Assembly (NCBI GenBank): GCA_900544875.1
Contig: UQWS01000007.1
Span: 36,774 to 100,773 of the forward strand
DNA: 64,000 nt
Direction: 5' to 3'
From: an uncultured Collinsella sp.
Lineage (GTDB): Bacteria; Actinomycetota; Coriobacteriia; Coriobacteriales; Coriobacteriaceae
Part shown: positions 45,494 to 54,412 of the stretch, one piece after another
Position numbering within the stretch: the stretch's first letter is position 1
Layout of the letters: the number at the start of each line of letters is the position of its first letter
Position numbers and translations under genes: made by a program
Notes under the pieces: generated by a model
The model's database searches: none
What the model was told of the DNA's origin: nothing
What the model saw: the letters and a program-made list of their open reading frames with translations, nothing else

Positions 45494-46408
45494 ATGGGTA
45501 CGGTGAGAAACGCGCGCGTTAACCAGGGCGGTCCCAAATGCGCCGGTATAGTGGGCCTAGGTCTGATCGGCGGCAGCTTTGCCCGCGGCTATGCGCAGGC
45601 GGGCGTCCGCGTGCTGGCCTGGGATCCCGACGATGACGTGATGACGGCCGCCAGCATGGGCACCGTCGCCGGCGAGCTCAACGACGAGACGCTCGGCGAA
45701 TGCGACATCATCGTCCTTGCCTGCTATCCCGAGGCCTGCATCGAGTGGCTTGAGGCGCACGCCCAGGCGCTCGCCGATGCCACCGACACCGATGCCATCA
45801 TGGGCCCCGTGGTGATTGACACCGTAGGCGTGAAGGGCATCGTATGCGAGCGTGCCTTTGAGCTCGCCCGCGAGCACGGTTTTTACTTTGTGGGCGCGCA
45901 CCCCATGGCGGGCACCCAGTTCTCGGGCTACGCTCACTCCCGTGCCGACCTGTTCCAGGGCGCCCCGCTCGTGCTCGTACCGCCCGCGGTGGACGATGCG
46001 CTCAAACTGGAGCTTTTGGGCCAGGTGCGCGAGATGGTACGCCCCTTGGGCTTTGGCAAGTTCAGCGTGACCAGCGCCGCCGAGCACGACCGCGTCATCG
46101 CCTTTACGAGCCAGCTCGCGCACGTCGTCTCCAACGCCTACGTCAAAAGCCCCACTGCTCAGGTCCACCACGGCTTTTCGGCCGGCAGCTACCGCGACCT
46201 CACCCGCGTGGCGCACCTCAATCCGCAGATGTGGTCCGAGCTCATGATCGACGACGCCAATGCGCTCGCCTTCGAGATCGACCATCTGATCGAATCGCTC
46301 GGCGCCTACAGCCGCGCCCTTAAAGACCGCGACCAGCGCTATCTGGAGAATCTCCTTGCCGAGGGCGACCGAATTAAGCGCGCACTCGACGACGAGGCCT
46401 CCCACTAG
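45494..46408 (+). CDS. tyrA: Prephenate dehydrogenase
   Basis: Oxidatively decarboxylates prephenate to 4-hydroxyphenylpyruvate for tyrosine. 304 residues, GLGLIGGSFARGYA as NAD motif, GAHPMAGTQFSGYAH and HDRVIAFTSQLAHVVSNA as substrate motifs. No chorismate mutase or ACT domain, so mutase activity comes from pheA. Three bases after aroF. Confidence 0.95.
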   Translation: MGTVRNARVNQGGPKCAGIVGLGLIGGSFARGYAQAGVRVLAWDPDDDVMTAASMGTVAGELNDETLGECDIIVLACYPEACIEWLEAHAQALADATDTDAIMGPVVIDTVGVKGIVCERAFELAREHGFYFVGAHPMAGTQFSGYAHSRADLFQGAPLVLVPPAVDDALKLELLGQVREMVRPLGFGKFSVTSAAEHDRVIAFTSQLAHVVSNAYVKSPTAQVHHGFSAGSYRDLTRVAHLNPQMWSELMIDDANALAFEIDHLIESLGAYSRALKDRDQRYLENLLAEGDRIKRALDDEASH

Positions 46409-46444
46409 ACCACCTATCACGCCAGGTCGAAAGGACCGAAGCTT

Positions 46445-47551
46445 ATGGCGATTACCATCGATATCGACACCGCACGCCCCTACCAGGTGCATGTTGGCAC
46501 GTTTTTGCTGGAGCAGGCGGGGCCGCTCGTGCGCGCCACTGCCGGCGGCACCAAGGCCGTCATCGTGACGGACACCAACGTGGGCCCGCTCTACCAGATG
46601 CCCGTTAAGCAGAGCCTGGAGGCGTCAGGCTACGAGGTGAGCATCTGCACCTTCGAGGCCGGCGAGGCCCATAAGCGCGCCGAAACCTATGTTGCCATTT
46701 TGGAGTTTGTGGCCGAGCACGAGCTTTCGCGCTCCGACGTGATCGTGGCACTCGGCGGTGGTGTCGTGGGCGACGTGGCGGGCTTTGTGGCCGCCACCTA
46801 CATGCGCGGCTGCAAGTTTGTGCAGATCCCGACGAGCCTGCTCGCCATGGTAGATTCGTCTGTGGGCGGCAAGACCGCCATCGACCTGGCTGCCGGCAAG
46901 AACTTGGCCGGCGCCTTTTGGCAGCCGAGCGTGGTCATTGCCGACGTGGGGTGCCTGGCCACCCTCACGCCCGAGCAGTTCGCTGACGGCTGCGGCGAGG
47001 TCGTCAAGCACGCCGTGATTGCCGATCCGGAGCTTTTCGCCGAGCTGGAGAAGACCCCGCTCACGCTGGAGCTGCTCAACCACGATGTGGCCCGCGTAGC
47101 ACTCATCATCGCCCGCAACATCGACATCAAGCGCGCCGTGGTCGTCGCCGACGAGCGCGAGACTAACCAGCGTAAGCTCCTCAACTTTGGACACAGCGCC
47201 GGACACGCCGTCGAAGCCTGCGAGCACTTTGAGCTCGGACACGGCAACTGCGTGTCGATCGGCATGGGTATCATCACGCGCGCCGCGGCCCTGCACGGCG
47301 TCTGCGATGCTGCGCTGCCCGGTCGTATTGAGGAGCTCTGCGCCCGCCATGGCCTCAAGACCCGCTGCGGCCTAGATGCCGATGCCGTCTTTGCCGAAGC
47401 GCTCCACGACAAGAAGCGCGCGGGCGACACCATCGACCTGGTGATTCCGCACGGCATTGGCCGCTGCAGCATCGACCGCACGCCACTTTCCACTTTCCAC
47501 GAACTCATTGCCGAGGGCCTCGGCCAGAAGGGAGACGCATCCGCATGCTAG
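46445..47551 (+). CDS. aroB: 3-dehydroquinate synthase
   Basis: Second shikimate-pathway step, NAD- and metal-dependent. 368 residues; GGGVVGDVAGFVAATYMRG and PTSLLAMVDSSVGGKT are the canonical motifs; metal ligands E (CGEVVKHAVI) and His (NFGHSAGHA) are present. Overlaps aroA by seven bases. Confidence 0.97.
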   Translation: MAITIDIDTARPYQVHVGTFLLEQAGPLVRATAGGTKAVIVTDTNVGPLYQMPVKQSLEASGYEVSICTFEAGEAHKRAETYVAILEFVAEHELSRSDVIVALGGGVVGDVAGFVAATYMRGCKFVQIPTSLLAMVDSSVGGKTAIDLAAGKNLAGAFWQPSVVIADVGCLATLTPEQFADGCGEVVKHAVIADPELFAELEKTPLTLELLNHDVARVALIIARNIDIKRAVVVADERETNQRKLLNFGHSAGHAVEACEHFELGHGNCVSIGMGIITRAAALHGVCDAALPGRIEELCARHGLKTRCGLDADAVFAEALHDKKRAGDTIDLVIPHGIGRCSIDRTPLSTFHELIAEGLGQKGDASAC

Positions 47552-48864
47552 CCCGCATCACCCCGTCCCCGCTCAAGGGCACCGTTCCCGCCATCGCGTC
47601 CAAGTCGATGGCGCATCGCCTCATCATCTGCGCTGCGCTTGCCAACGGCGAGACACACGTCACCTGCAACACCACCTGCGCCGACATCGAGGCCACGGTG
47701 CGCTGCCTTACGGCACTGGGTGCTCGCATCGAGACCGTCGAGGACGGCTTCCAGGTCCACCCCACCATGAAGAGTGTTGAGTTTGGCCTGCTCAAGGCCC
47801 TTGCCGGCGGCACGCTTGACTGCGGTGAAAGTGGCTCCACGCTGCGCTTTATGCTGCCTGTCGCCTGCGCGCTGGGTGCGGATGCCACCTTCGTAGGCCA
47901 GGGCCGCCTGGGCGCCCGCCCGCTCTCCCCGCTCTCGGACGAGATCATCGCCGCCGGCTGCGACCTACAGGGTCTGGGCGGTTTTCCGCTCAAGACGAGC
48001 GGCCGCATGCGCCCGGGCACCTTTGTGCTTCCGGGCAACGTGAGCTCGCAGTACATCTCGGGCCTGCTGCTGGCAGCCCCACTGCTGGCCCAGCCCTCCT
48101 GCGTGCAGGTAACCGGCCTCATTGAGAGCCGTCCCTACATCAACCTGACGATCCAGGCCATGAAGGCCTTCGGCGTCGAGGTCAACGTCGAGCGTATTCC
48201 GGCCAAGGACGGCCAGCCCGAGGTCACGAACTTCCGCGTGAGCAGCGGCTCGTACCGCACGCCCGGCAGCGTGGCCGTCGAGGGCGACTGGTCCAACGCT
48301 GCCTTTTGGCTGTGCGCCGGCGCCATCGGCTCCGACCCCATCACCGTCGAGGGTGTGTCGCTCAGCTCCGCGCAGGGCGACCGCAACGTGCTTGCCGCGC
48401 TCTCGCGCTTTGGAGCCCGCATCGTGCGCTCCACCAACGCCGCTACCGTACAGTCCGACAAGCTCGCCGGCTTTGAGATGAGCGCGCACGACATCCCCGA
48501 CTTGGTGCCCGTAATCTCGGCCGTGGCATCGCTGGCGCAAGGCCGCACGTTCATCCGCGATTGCGCCCGCCTACGCATCAAGGAATCCGATCGCCTGGCC
48601 ACCACCACCCGCGAGCTCACCGCACTGGGCGCGCAGATACGCATTGCCGGTGATAACCTCATCATCAAGGGTGTCGACGCCTTTACTGGCGGCGAAGTCG
48701 ATTCGCACAGCGACCACCGCATCGCCATGATGGCCGCCATCGCCGCGAGCCGTGCCACCGGCGAGGTCGTGATCCACGGCGCCGAGGCCGTCAACAAGTC
48801 CTATCCCGATTTCTTCGACCACTACCGCCTGCTGGGCGGCAAGGTCACGCTCGAGGAGGAGTAG
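47545..48864 (+). CDS. aroA: 3-phosphoshikimate 1-carboxyvinyltransferase (EPSP synthase)
   Basis: Joins shikimate 3-phosphate and PEP. 439 residues, two inside-out alpha/beta domains. SKSMAHRLIICAALANG and GESGSTLRFMLPVA are the binding motifs, and RIKESDRLA and HSDHRIAMM are at the C-terminal half. The GESGST region with Gly at the PEP-site position does not by itself show glyphosate tolerance. AAGGGAG ribosome site lies within aroB. Confidence 0.97.
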   Translation: MLARITPSPLKGTVPAIASKSMAHRLIICAALANGETHVTCNTTCADIEATVRCLTALGARIETVEDGFQVHPTMKSVEFGLLKALAGGTLDCGESGSTLRFMLPVACALGADATFVGQGRLGARPLSPLSDEIIAAGCDLQGLGGFPLKTSGRMRPGTFVLPGNVSSQYISGLLLAAPLLAQPSCVQVTGLIESRPYINLTIQAMKAFGVEVNVERIPAKDGQPEVTNFRVSSGSYRTPGSVAVEGDWSNAAFWLCAGAIGSDPITVEGVSLSSAQGDRNVLAALSRFGARIVRSTNAATVQSDKLAGFEMSAHDIPDLVPVISAVASLAQGRTFIRDCARLRIKESDRLATTTRELTALGAQIRIAGDNLIIKGVDAFTGGEVDSHSDHRIAMMAAIAASRATGEVVIHGAEAVNKSYPDFFDHYRLLGGKVTLEEE

Positions 48865-48865
48865 C

Positions 48866-49963
48866 ATGTCCTCGACCTTTGGCAACGTCTTGCGCTTAAG
48901 CATCTTCGGCCAGTCGCACTCCCCCGCCATCGGCTGCTCACTCGATGGCATCCCGGCGGGCATCGCCGTGGACCAGGAGCAGCTGCAGGCCTTCCTTGAC
49001 CGTCGCGCCCCCGGTCGCGACGAGACCGCAACCAAACGCCGCGAGGCTGACGCCGCGCACATCATCGCCGGTGTTGTCGATGGACATACCACCGGCGCGC
49101 CCATCGCCGCGATTATCGAGAACACCAACACGCGCTCCAAGGATTACTCCGAGCTGCGCCGCAAGCCCCGCCCCGGACATGCGGACTTCCCTGCGCGCGT
49201 GAAGTATCACAACATGCACGATGTCGCCGGTGGCGGGCATTTCTCCGGCCGCCTAACGGCACCCCTGTGCATCGCCGGCGGCATTGCGCTGCAGGCACTC
49301 GAAGCCCGCGGCATTAAAGTGATGGCGCATGTGGCGCAGATCGGCGGCATCTCCGACCTGCCGATGGACGACATGGTCTATCGCGAGGCCGACCGCAAGG
49401 CGATCCTTACGAACGATCTGCCGTGCATTGACGCCGCTGCAGCCGGCCGCATGCGCGAGGAAATCCTAGCCGCGCGCGACGAGCTTGACAGCATCGGCGG
49501 CATCGTGGAGTGCGGCATTTACGGGCTTCCCGCGGGCATCGGCGACCCCATGTTCGACGGTATCGAGAACCGCATCGCGCAGATCGCGTTTGGCATTCCC
49601 GCCGTAAAGGGCGTGGAATTTGGCATGGGCTTTGCCGTGGCCGCCATGCGCGGCAGCGAGAACAATGATCCGTATCGCATCGATGCCGAGACCGGCGAGA
49701 TCGAGGTCGAGTCCAACAACGCCGGTGGCATCCTGGGCGGTATTTCGACCGGCGCGCCCGTCATGTGGCGCATGGCCGTAAAGCCGACGCCCTCCATTGG
49801 CCGCGAGCAGCAGACGGTGGACATGGACGCTATGGAAAATGCCGAGCTCTCGGTCCACGGCCGCCACGATCCCTGCATCGTCCCCCGAGCTGTCCCCGTA
49901 GCCGAGGCAACCGCCGCCCTTGCCATCTGGGACGCCCTCCTCGAAGACGCCGCCCAGCGCTAA
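48866..49963 (+). CDS. aroC: Chorismate synthase
   Basis: FMN-dependent 1,4-elimination giving chorismate. 365 residues; FGQSHSPAIGCSLDGIPAG near the N-terminus, RPGHADFPARVKY, and GRHDPCIVPRAVPVAEA at the end are all intact. Start one base after the aroA stop with GAGGAGG upstream. Confidence 0.97.
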   Translation: MSSTFGNVLRLSIFGQSHSPAIGCSLDGIPAGIAVDQEQLQAFLDRRAPGRDETATKRREADAAHIIAGVVDGHTTGAPIAAIIENTNTRSKDYSELRRKPRPGHADFPARVKYHNMHDVAGGGHFSGRLTAPLCIAGGIALQALEARGIKVMAHVAQIGGISDLPMDDMVYREADRKAILTNDLPCIDAAAAGRMREEILAARDELDSIGGIVECGIYGLPAGIGDPMFDGIENRIAQIAFGIPAVKGVEFGMGFAVAAMRGSENNDPYRIDAETGEIEVESNNAGGILGGISTGAPVMWRMAVKPTPSIGREQQTVDMDAMENAELSVHGRHDPCIVPRAVPVAEATAALAIWDALLEDAAQR

Positions 49964-50006
49964 CTACCCACCCCTCAACATCCCCCGACACGTGAAAGGG
50001 GTCTCC

Positions 50007-51152
50007 ATGGACCTTGCTGACATCCGCCAGGCCATCGATGGCATCGACACCACGCTCCTCAACAGCTTTGTCGAGCGCATGGATATTGCCACCGAGGTCG
50101 CCAAGTCAAAAATCGAGATGGGCAAGGCCGTCTTCGACCCCGCCCGCGAGCGCTCCAAGCTCAATAACCTCGCCAGCCGCGCGCCCGAGCGCTACGAGGC
50201 CCAGACCATCACCCTGTTCCGCCTCCTCATGAGCATGAGCAAGGCCGAGCAGCAGCGCTACATCAACGAGCTCAAGGGCATCACCGTCTCACAAAAGGCA
50301 CACGCCACGGCTGCAGCCTCCGACACGCCCTTCCCTCAAACGGCCACCGTTGCCTGCCAGGGCGTGGAAGGTGCCTATAGCCAGATCGCCGCGTGCAAAC
50401 TCTTCGACGTGCCCGACATCGCGTTTTTCGAGACCTTCGAAGGCGTTATGCGCGCTGTGCGCGACGGCTTCTGCGAGTTTGGCGTGCTGCCCATCGAGAA
50501 CTCCACCGCCGGCTCGGTCAACGCCGTCTACGACCTGCTCGCCCAGTTCGACTTCCACATCGTGCGCTCGCTGCGACTCAAGATCGATCACAACTTACTC
50601 GTCAAACCCGGCACCAAGCTCGCCGACGTGTGCGAGGTCTACAGCCACGGTCAGGCCATCGCGCAGTGCGCTAGCTTTATCGAGCGCCACGGCCTGCACG
50701 CCACCAAGTACCCAAACACGGCCATGTCGGCCGAAATGGTCGCCAGCTCCGAGCGCACCGATGTTGCTGCCATCGCATCGCGCAGCTGCGCGGAACTCTA
50801 TGGCCTGAAGGTGCTGGAACCCAACATCCAGGACTCGGACAACAACTACACGCGCTTTGTCGTCATCAGCCGCGAGCCGCGCGTCTATCCCGGCGCCAAC
50901 CGCACCTCGCTCATGATCACCACGGCCAACGAGCCGGGCGCGCTCTATCGCGTACTCGAGCGCTTCTACGCGCTCAACATCAACCTCATCAAGCTCGAGA
51001 GCCGCCCCATCCCCGGACACGATTTTGAGTTTATGTTCTACTTTGACTTGGACTGCCCCTTTGGCAGCAAGGCCCTCGACGACCTGCTCGACTCGATCGA
51101 CGACGTATGCGAGAGTTTCACCTACTTTGGCAGCTACACGGAGGTGCTCTAG
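50007..51152 (+). CDS. pheA: Bifunctional chorismate mutase / prephenate dehydratase
   Basis: P-protein: chorismate to prephenate to phenylpyruvate for phenylalanine. 381 residues from ATG 50007. Chorismate mutase helices 1-85 (DIRQAIDGIDTTLLNSFVERM), dehydratase with GVEGAYSQIAA and ENSTAGSVNAVYDLL, and a C-terminal ACT domain with ESRPIPG that senses phenylalanine. The ACT domain predicts Phe feedback. Confidence 0.96.
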   Translation: MDLADIRQAIDGIDTTLLNSFVERMDIATEVAKSKIEMGKAVFDPARERSKLNNLASRAPERYEAQTITLFRLLMSMSKAEQQRYINELKGITVSQKAHATAAASDTPFPQTATVACQGVEGAYSQIAACKLFDVPDIAFFETFEGVMRAVRDGFCEFGVLPIENSTAGSVNAVYDLLAQFDFHIVRSLRLKIDHNLLVKPGTKLADVCEVYSHGQAIAQCASFIERHGLHATKYPNTAMSAEMVASSERTDVAAIASRSCAELYGLKVLEPNIQDSDNNYTRFVVISREPRVYPGANRTSLMITTANEPGALYRVLERFYALNINLIKLESRPIPGHDFEFMFYFDLDCPFGSKALDDLLDSIDDVCESFTYFGSYTEVL

Positions 51153-52403
51153 ATGACCGATACCGCCGCAACCCGCCCCTACGGCGTGCTGGGCCGCGTG
51201 CTGGGCCACAGCTACACCCCGACCATCTACAAGGAGCTCGCAGGCCTGGAGTATGTGCGTTTTGAGCGTGAGCCCGAGGATCTCGAGGCTTTTATGACGG
51301 GCGATGAATGGGAAGGCACCAACGTGACCATCCCCTACAAGCGCGCCGTCATGGAATACCTGAACGAGCTGAGCCCGCTGGCCGAGCGCATGGGCAACGT
51401 CAACACCATCACACGCCTGCCTGACGGTCGCCTGCGTGGCGACAATACCGACTACTTTGGTTTTCAATGCCTGATCGAGGAGCTGGGCGTAGAGGTTGCC
51501 GGCAAGAAGGTCCTCGTGCTCGGTGCTACCGGCGGCGCGGGCACCACGGCCAGTATGGTGCTCGGAGATCTGGGCGCCATCGTCGTACCCGTGGGTCGCA
51601 CGAGCGAGGTCAACTACGGCAACATCGCGCAGCAATCCGATGCGGCACTGCTCGTCAACTGCACGCCTACAGGCATGTTCCCCCACTGCCCCGACGCTCC
51701 CTGCACGCTCGAAGGACTCGATGCGCTCGAGGGCGTCATCGACATTGTCTACAACCCCGCCCGCACGGGTCTGATGCTCGAGGCCGAGCGCCGCGGCATC
51801 TCCTGCATCGGCGGTCTGCTCATGCTTGTTGCCCAGGCAGCACAAGCTGTCGAGCGCTACACCGGCCAAGCAACCCCGCGCGAGCGCATCCTGGATGTGA
51901 CGCAGCGTCTGTCCCGCCGCGAGCAGAACATCGCGCTAATCGGCATGCCGGGTTCGGGCAAGACCCGCGTGGGCGAGCAGATTGCCCAGCTCACGGACCG
52001 CGAGCACATCGACCTCGATCGCGCCCTCGAGGAGCGCCTGGGCATGACCTGCGCCGACTTTATCGTCGAGCGCGGCGAGGCAGCCTTCCGCGAGCAGGAG
52101 ACGGCGGAGCTGGCCGACATCTCCAAGCGCAGCGGCCTGGTGCTTTCCACGGGCGGCGGCGTGGTCACACGCGACGAGAACTACCCGCTGCTGCACCAGA
52201 ACAGCCAGATCGTGATGCTCAACCGCAAGCTCGACGAACTCGCCCATAGGGGTCGCCCCATCACCGCACGCGATGGCATCGATAAGCTCGCCGAGCAGCG
52301 CATGCCGCGCTACCGCGCCTGGGCCGACTACCTCATCGACTCACGCGACTGCGCCGCCAACACCGCCCGCGCCGTCCTCGACACCCTCCCACCCGCTCTC
52401 TAA
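51153..52403 (+). CDS. aroE-aroK: Fused shikimate dehydrogenase - shikimate kinase
   Basis: 416 residues. Residues 1-245 form AroE: catalytic Lys in NVTIPYK, Asp in GDNTDYFGF, NADP loop GATGGAGTT. Residues 255-416 form AroK: P-loop GMPGSGKTRVG, shikimate-binding HIDLD and STGGGVV. The N-terminal AroE motif reads GHSYTPTIYKEL where most enzymes have HSxSPxxHN, so two substrate-contact positions differ. The start follows the pheA stop directly with GGAGGTG. The fusion joins consecutive-but-one pathway steps (3-dehydroshikimate to shikimate to its 3-phosphate). Confidence 0.94.
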   Translation: MTDTAATRPYGVLGRVLGHSYTPTIYKELAGLEYVRFEREPEDLEAFMTGDEWEGTNVTIPYKRAVMEYLNELSPLAERMGNVNTITRLPDGRLRGDNTDYFGFQCLIEELGVEVAGKKVLVLGATGGAGTTASMVLGDLGAIVVPVGRTSEVNYGNIAQQSDAALLVNCTPTGMFPHCPDAPCTLEGLDALEGVIDIVYNPARTGLMLEAERRGISCIGGLLMLVAQAAQAVERYTGQATPRERILDVTQRLSRREQNIALIGMPGSGKTRVGEQIAQLTDREHIDLDRALEERLGMTCADFIVERGEAAFREQETAELADISKRSGLVLSTGGGVVTRDENYPLLHQNSQIVMLNRKLDELAHRGRPITARDGIDKLAEQRMPRYRAWADYLIDSRDCAANTARAVLDTLPPAL

Positions 52404-52404
52404 C

Positions 52405-52447
52405 AAAAACCACCACAAAGGGGACAGGCACCTTTGTGGTGGTTTTT
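52405..52447. terminator. Perfect 17-bp inverted repeat, terminator-like
   Basis: Arms 52405-52421 and 52431-52447 pair perfectly around a 9-base loop, with five A on one side and five T on the other, so it can end transcription in either direction. The GGGGACAGG segment resembles the core of the larger palindrome at 16269-16348. It separates aroE-aroK from aroQ. Confidence 0.8.
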
Positions 52448-52488
52448 CATTCCGCCTCACCGCCCGCCCAACCACAAAGGAAGCAGCC

Positions 52489-52926
52489 ATGAAAGCACTC
52501 GTCATCAACGGCCCCAACCTCAACATGCTCGGTATTCGCGAGCCAGGCATCTACGGCAGCGACAACTACGACCGCCTGGTCCAGATTTGTCAGGAGTCGG
52601 GCGCCGCACAGGGCTTTGACGAGGTCGAGGTCTTCCAGTCCAACCACGAGGGCAGCATCGTCGACAAAATCCAGGAGGCCTATGGCAAGGTCGACGGCAT
52701 CGTCATCAACCCGGCGGCCTATACGCACACCAGCGTGGCCATCCTGGACGCGCTCAAGGCCGTCGCCATCCCCGCCGTTGAGGTCCACATTAGCGCCGTC
52801 GAAACACGCGAGGACTTCCGCCAGGTGAGCTACGCGCGCTTGGCCTGCTTCGCCACCATCACCGGCGAAGGCCTCCAGGGCTACGCCCACGCGCTGGAGC
52901 TGCTGAAAGTGCATCTGCTACACTAA
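52489..52926 (+). CDS. aroQ: Type II 3-dehydroquinate dehydratase
   Basis: Third shikimate step, dodecameric type II enzyme. 145 residues from ATG 52489 (AAAGGAAGCAGCC upstream). Catalytic Tyr in NMLGIREPGIYGSDNYD, FQSNHEGSIVD, and INPAAYTHTSVAILDAL, plus the catalytic His in VEVHISAVETRE. Completes the pathway with the operon upstream. It may rely on read-through of the hairpin or a promoter within 52448-52480. Confidence 0.96.
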   Translation: MKALVINGPNLNMLGIREPGIYGSDNYDRLVQICQESGAAQGFDEVEVFQSNHEGSIVDKIQEAYGKVDGIVINPAAYTHTSVAILDALKAVAIPAVEVHISAVETREDFRQVSYARLACFATITGEGLQGYAHALELLKVHLLH

Positions 52927-52931
52927 TCTAT

Positions 52932-52960
52932 GGGACAAATGAGTCAGATGCGTTTGTCCC
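52932..52960. repeat. Palindrome with GGGACAAA arms
   Basis: Arms 52932-52939 and 52953-52960 are perfect 8-bp complements around 13 bases, six bases after the aroQ stop. GGGAC at the arm end recalls the other two palindromes in this window. No T tract follows. Confidence 0.6.
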
Positions 52961-53004
52961 TAAACTAAAGTAACTGTCCAATCGACATACAAAGGAGCAT
53001 ATCC

Positions 53005-54129
53005 ATGTCCCAGTACGATTACCTCGTTGTCGGCGCCGGCCTTTCGGGCGCTGTCTTTGCCAATGCCGCCAAGCGCGCCGGCAAGTCGGTCCTAGTCATC
53101 GATCGCCGCGACCACATCGCCGGCAACATCTACACCGAGGACGTCGAGGGCATCCAGGTCCACCGCTACGGCGCGCATATCTTCCACACCTCCATGAAGG
53201 ACGTCTGGGACTACGTCAACCGCTTCGCCGAGTTCAACAACTACGTCAACTCGCCGGTAGCCAACTTCCACGGCAACATGTACAACATGCCCTTCAACAT
53301 GAACACCTTCGCCAAGATGTGGCCCGGCGTCGTCACGCCGGCGGACGCCCGCGCCAAGATCGCCGAGCAGGTGGCCGCCGAGAACATCGGCGAGCCGCAG
53401 AACCTCGAGGAGCAGGCGCTGTCGCTCGTCGGCCGCGACATCTTCGAGACGCTCGTGAAGGGCTATACCGAGAAGCAGTGGGGCCGCGACTGCCGCGACC
53501 TGCCCGCGAGCATCATCAAGCGCCTCCCTTGCCGCTTTACCTACGACAACAACTACTTCAACGACCGCTACCAGGGCATCCCCATGGGCGGCTACACCAA
53601 GATGGTCGCCAACATGCTTGAGGGCATCGAGGTGCGCTGCGGCGTGGAGTACAAGGAGCTGATCGCCGCCGAGCCCGATATCGCCGCCAAGACGATCTAC
53701 TGCGGCCCCATCGACGCGTTCTACGACTTTAAGCTGGGCACGCTCGAGTACCGCAGCCTGCGCTTTGAGACCGAGACGCTCGACGAGCAGGACCACCAGG
53801 GCGTGGCCGTGGTCAACTACACCGAGCGCGAGATCCCCTACACCCGCATCATCGAGCACAAGCACTTCGAATTCGGCACGCAGGACAAGACCGTCATCAC
53901 GCGCGAGTACCCGGCGGACTGGAAGCCCGGCGACGAGCCCTACTACCCCATCAACGACGCCAAGAACGAGGCCCTGTACAAGCAGTACGAGGAGCTGGCG
54001 GCGCAGGAGGGCGACGTGATCTTTGCCGGTCGCCTGGGCGGCTACAAGTACTACGACATGGACAAGGCCATCGCCGCCGCCTTCGAGCTCGTCCGCAACG
54101 AGTTGGGCGTGGAGCCCACGGAGGCGTAA
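53005..54129 (+). CDS. glf: UDP-galactopyranose mutase
   Basis: FAD enzyme interconverting UDP-galactopyranose and UDP-galactofuranose, the only route to galactofuranose donors. 374 residues; FAD motif GAGLSGAVFANAA at 8-20, RYGAHIFHTS, and the active-site Arg regions YTEKQWG and IEHKHFE. AAAGGAGC upstream of ATG 53005. Supplies the donor for the GlfT2-like transferase at 57286-59139. Confidence 0.96.
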   Translation: MSQYDYLVVGAGLSGAVFANAAKRAGKSVLVIDRRDHIAGNIYTEDVEGIQVHRYGAHIFHTSMKDVWDYVNRFAEFNNYVNSPVANFHGNMYNMPFNMNTFAKMWPGVVTPADARAKIAEQVAAENIGEPQNLEEQALSLVGRDIFETLVKGYTEKQWGRDCRDLPASIIKRLPCRFTYDNNYFNDRYQGIPMGGYTKMVANMLEGIEVRCGVEYKELIAAEPDIAAKTIYCGPIDAFYDFKLGTLEYRSLRFETETLDEQDHQGVAVVNYTEREIPYTRIIEHKHFEFGTQDKTVITREYPADWKPGDEPYYPINDAKNEALYKQYEELAAQEGDVIFAGRLGGYKYYDMDKAIAAAFELVRNELGVEPTEA

Positions 54130-54171
54130 GAGCCCAACAGCCAAAGGCTGATAGCCATTCTGGGATGTAGA

Positions 54172-54202
54172 AAGTCCGGTGCAGCATCGCTGCATCGGAC
54201 TT
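54172..54202 (+). terminator. Terminator after glf
   Basis: A 13-bp stem with one mismatch/wobble (54172-54184 with 54190-54202), 43 bp past the glf stop; a weak T-rich sequence follows. Confidence 0.65.
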
Positions 54203-54234
54203 ATTGTTGAGGGAGCATTGCACGCGCACACGTC

Positions 54235-54270
54235 CTAAAAAGCAAAGACCCGGCACAATAACCGGGTCTT
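54235..54270 (-). terminator. Terminator of tRNA-Arg(TCT)
   Basis: A 9-bp perfect stem (54245-54253 with 54262-54270) followed on the minus strand by a T-rich run (TTTGCTTTTT), 12 bp past the tRNA. Confidence 0.85.
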
Positions 54271-54282
54271 CAAAAACTCTAT

Positions 54283-54359
54283 TGGTGCTCCATGGCGGAT
54301 TCGAACCGTCGACCTTGGGATTAGAAGTCCCCTGCTCTATCCAACTGAGCTAATGGAGC
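54283..54359 (-). tRNA. tRNA-Arg (anticodon TCT)
   Basis: 77 nt with encoded CCA. Acceptor GCTCCAT/ATGGAGC, D arm GCTC/GAGC, anticodon stem GGGGA/TCCCA with loop CTTCTAA, T loop TTCGAAT. The T stem GACGG/CCGCC has an A-C mismatch at its second pair. Reads AGA (and AGG) codons. Confidence 0.94.
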
Positions 54360-54404
54360 ATAAAGCCGCACGTCCAAGCGAGTACAAGTTCACACGGCTG
54401 ATAA

Positions 54405-54410
54405 ATTATA
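54405..54410 (-). promoter_or_regulatory. Possible -10 box of tRNA-Arg(TCT)
   Basis: Perfect TATAAT on the minus strand just after the ABC ATPase stop, about 45 nt before the tRNA; the -35 region is poor. Confidence 0.4.
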
Positions 54411-54412
54411 AC

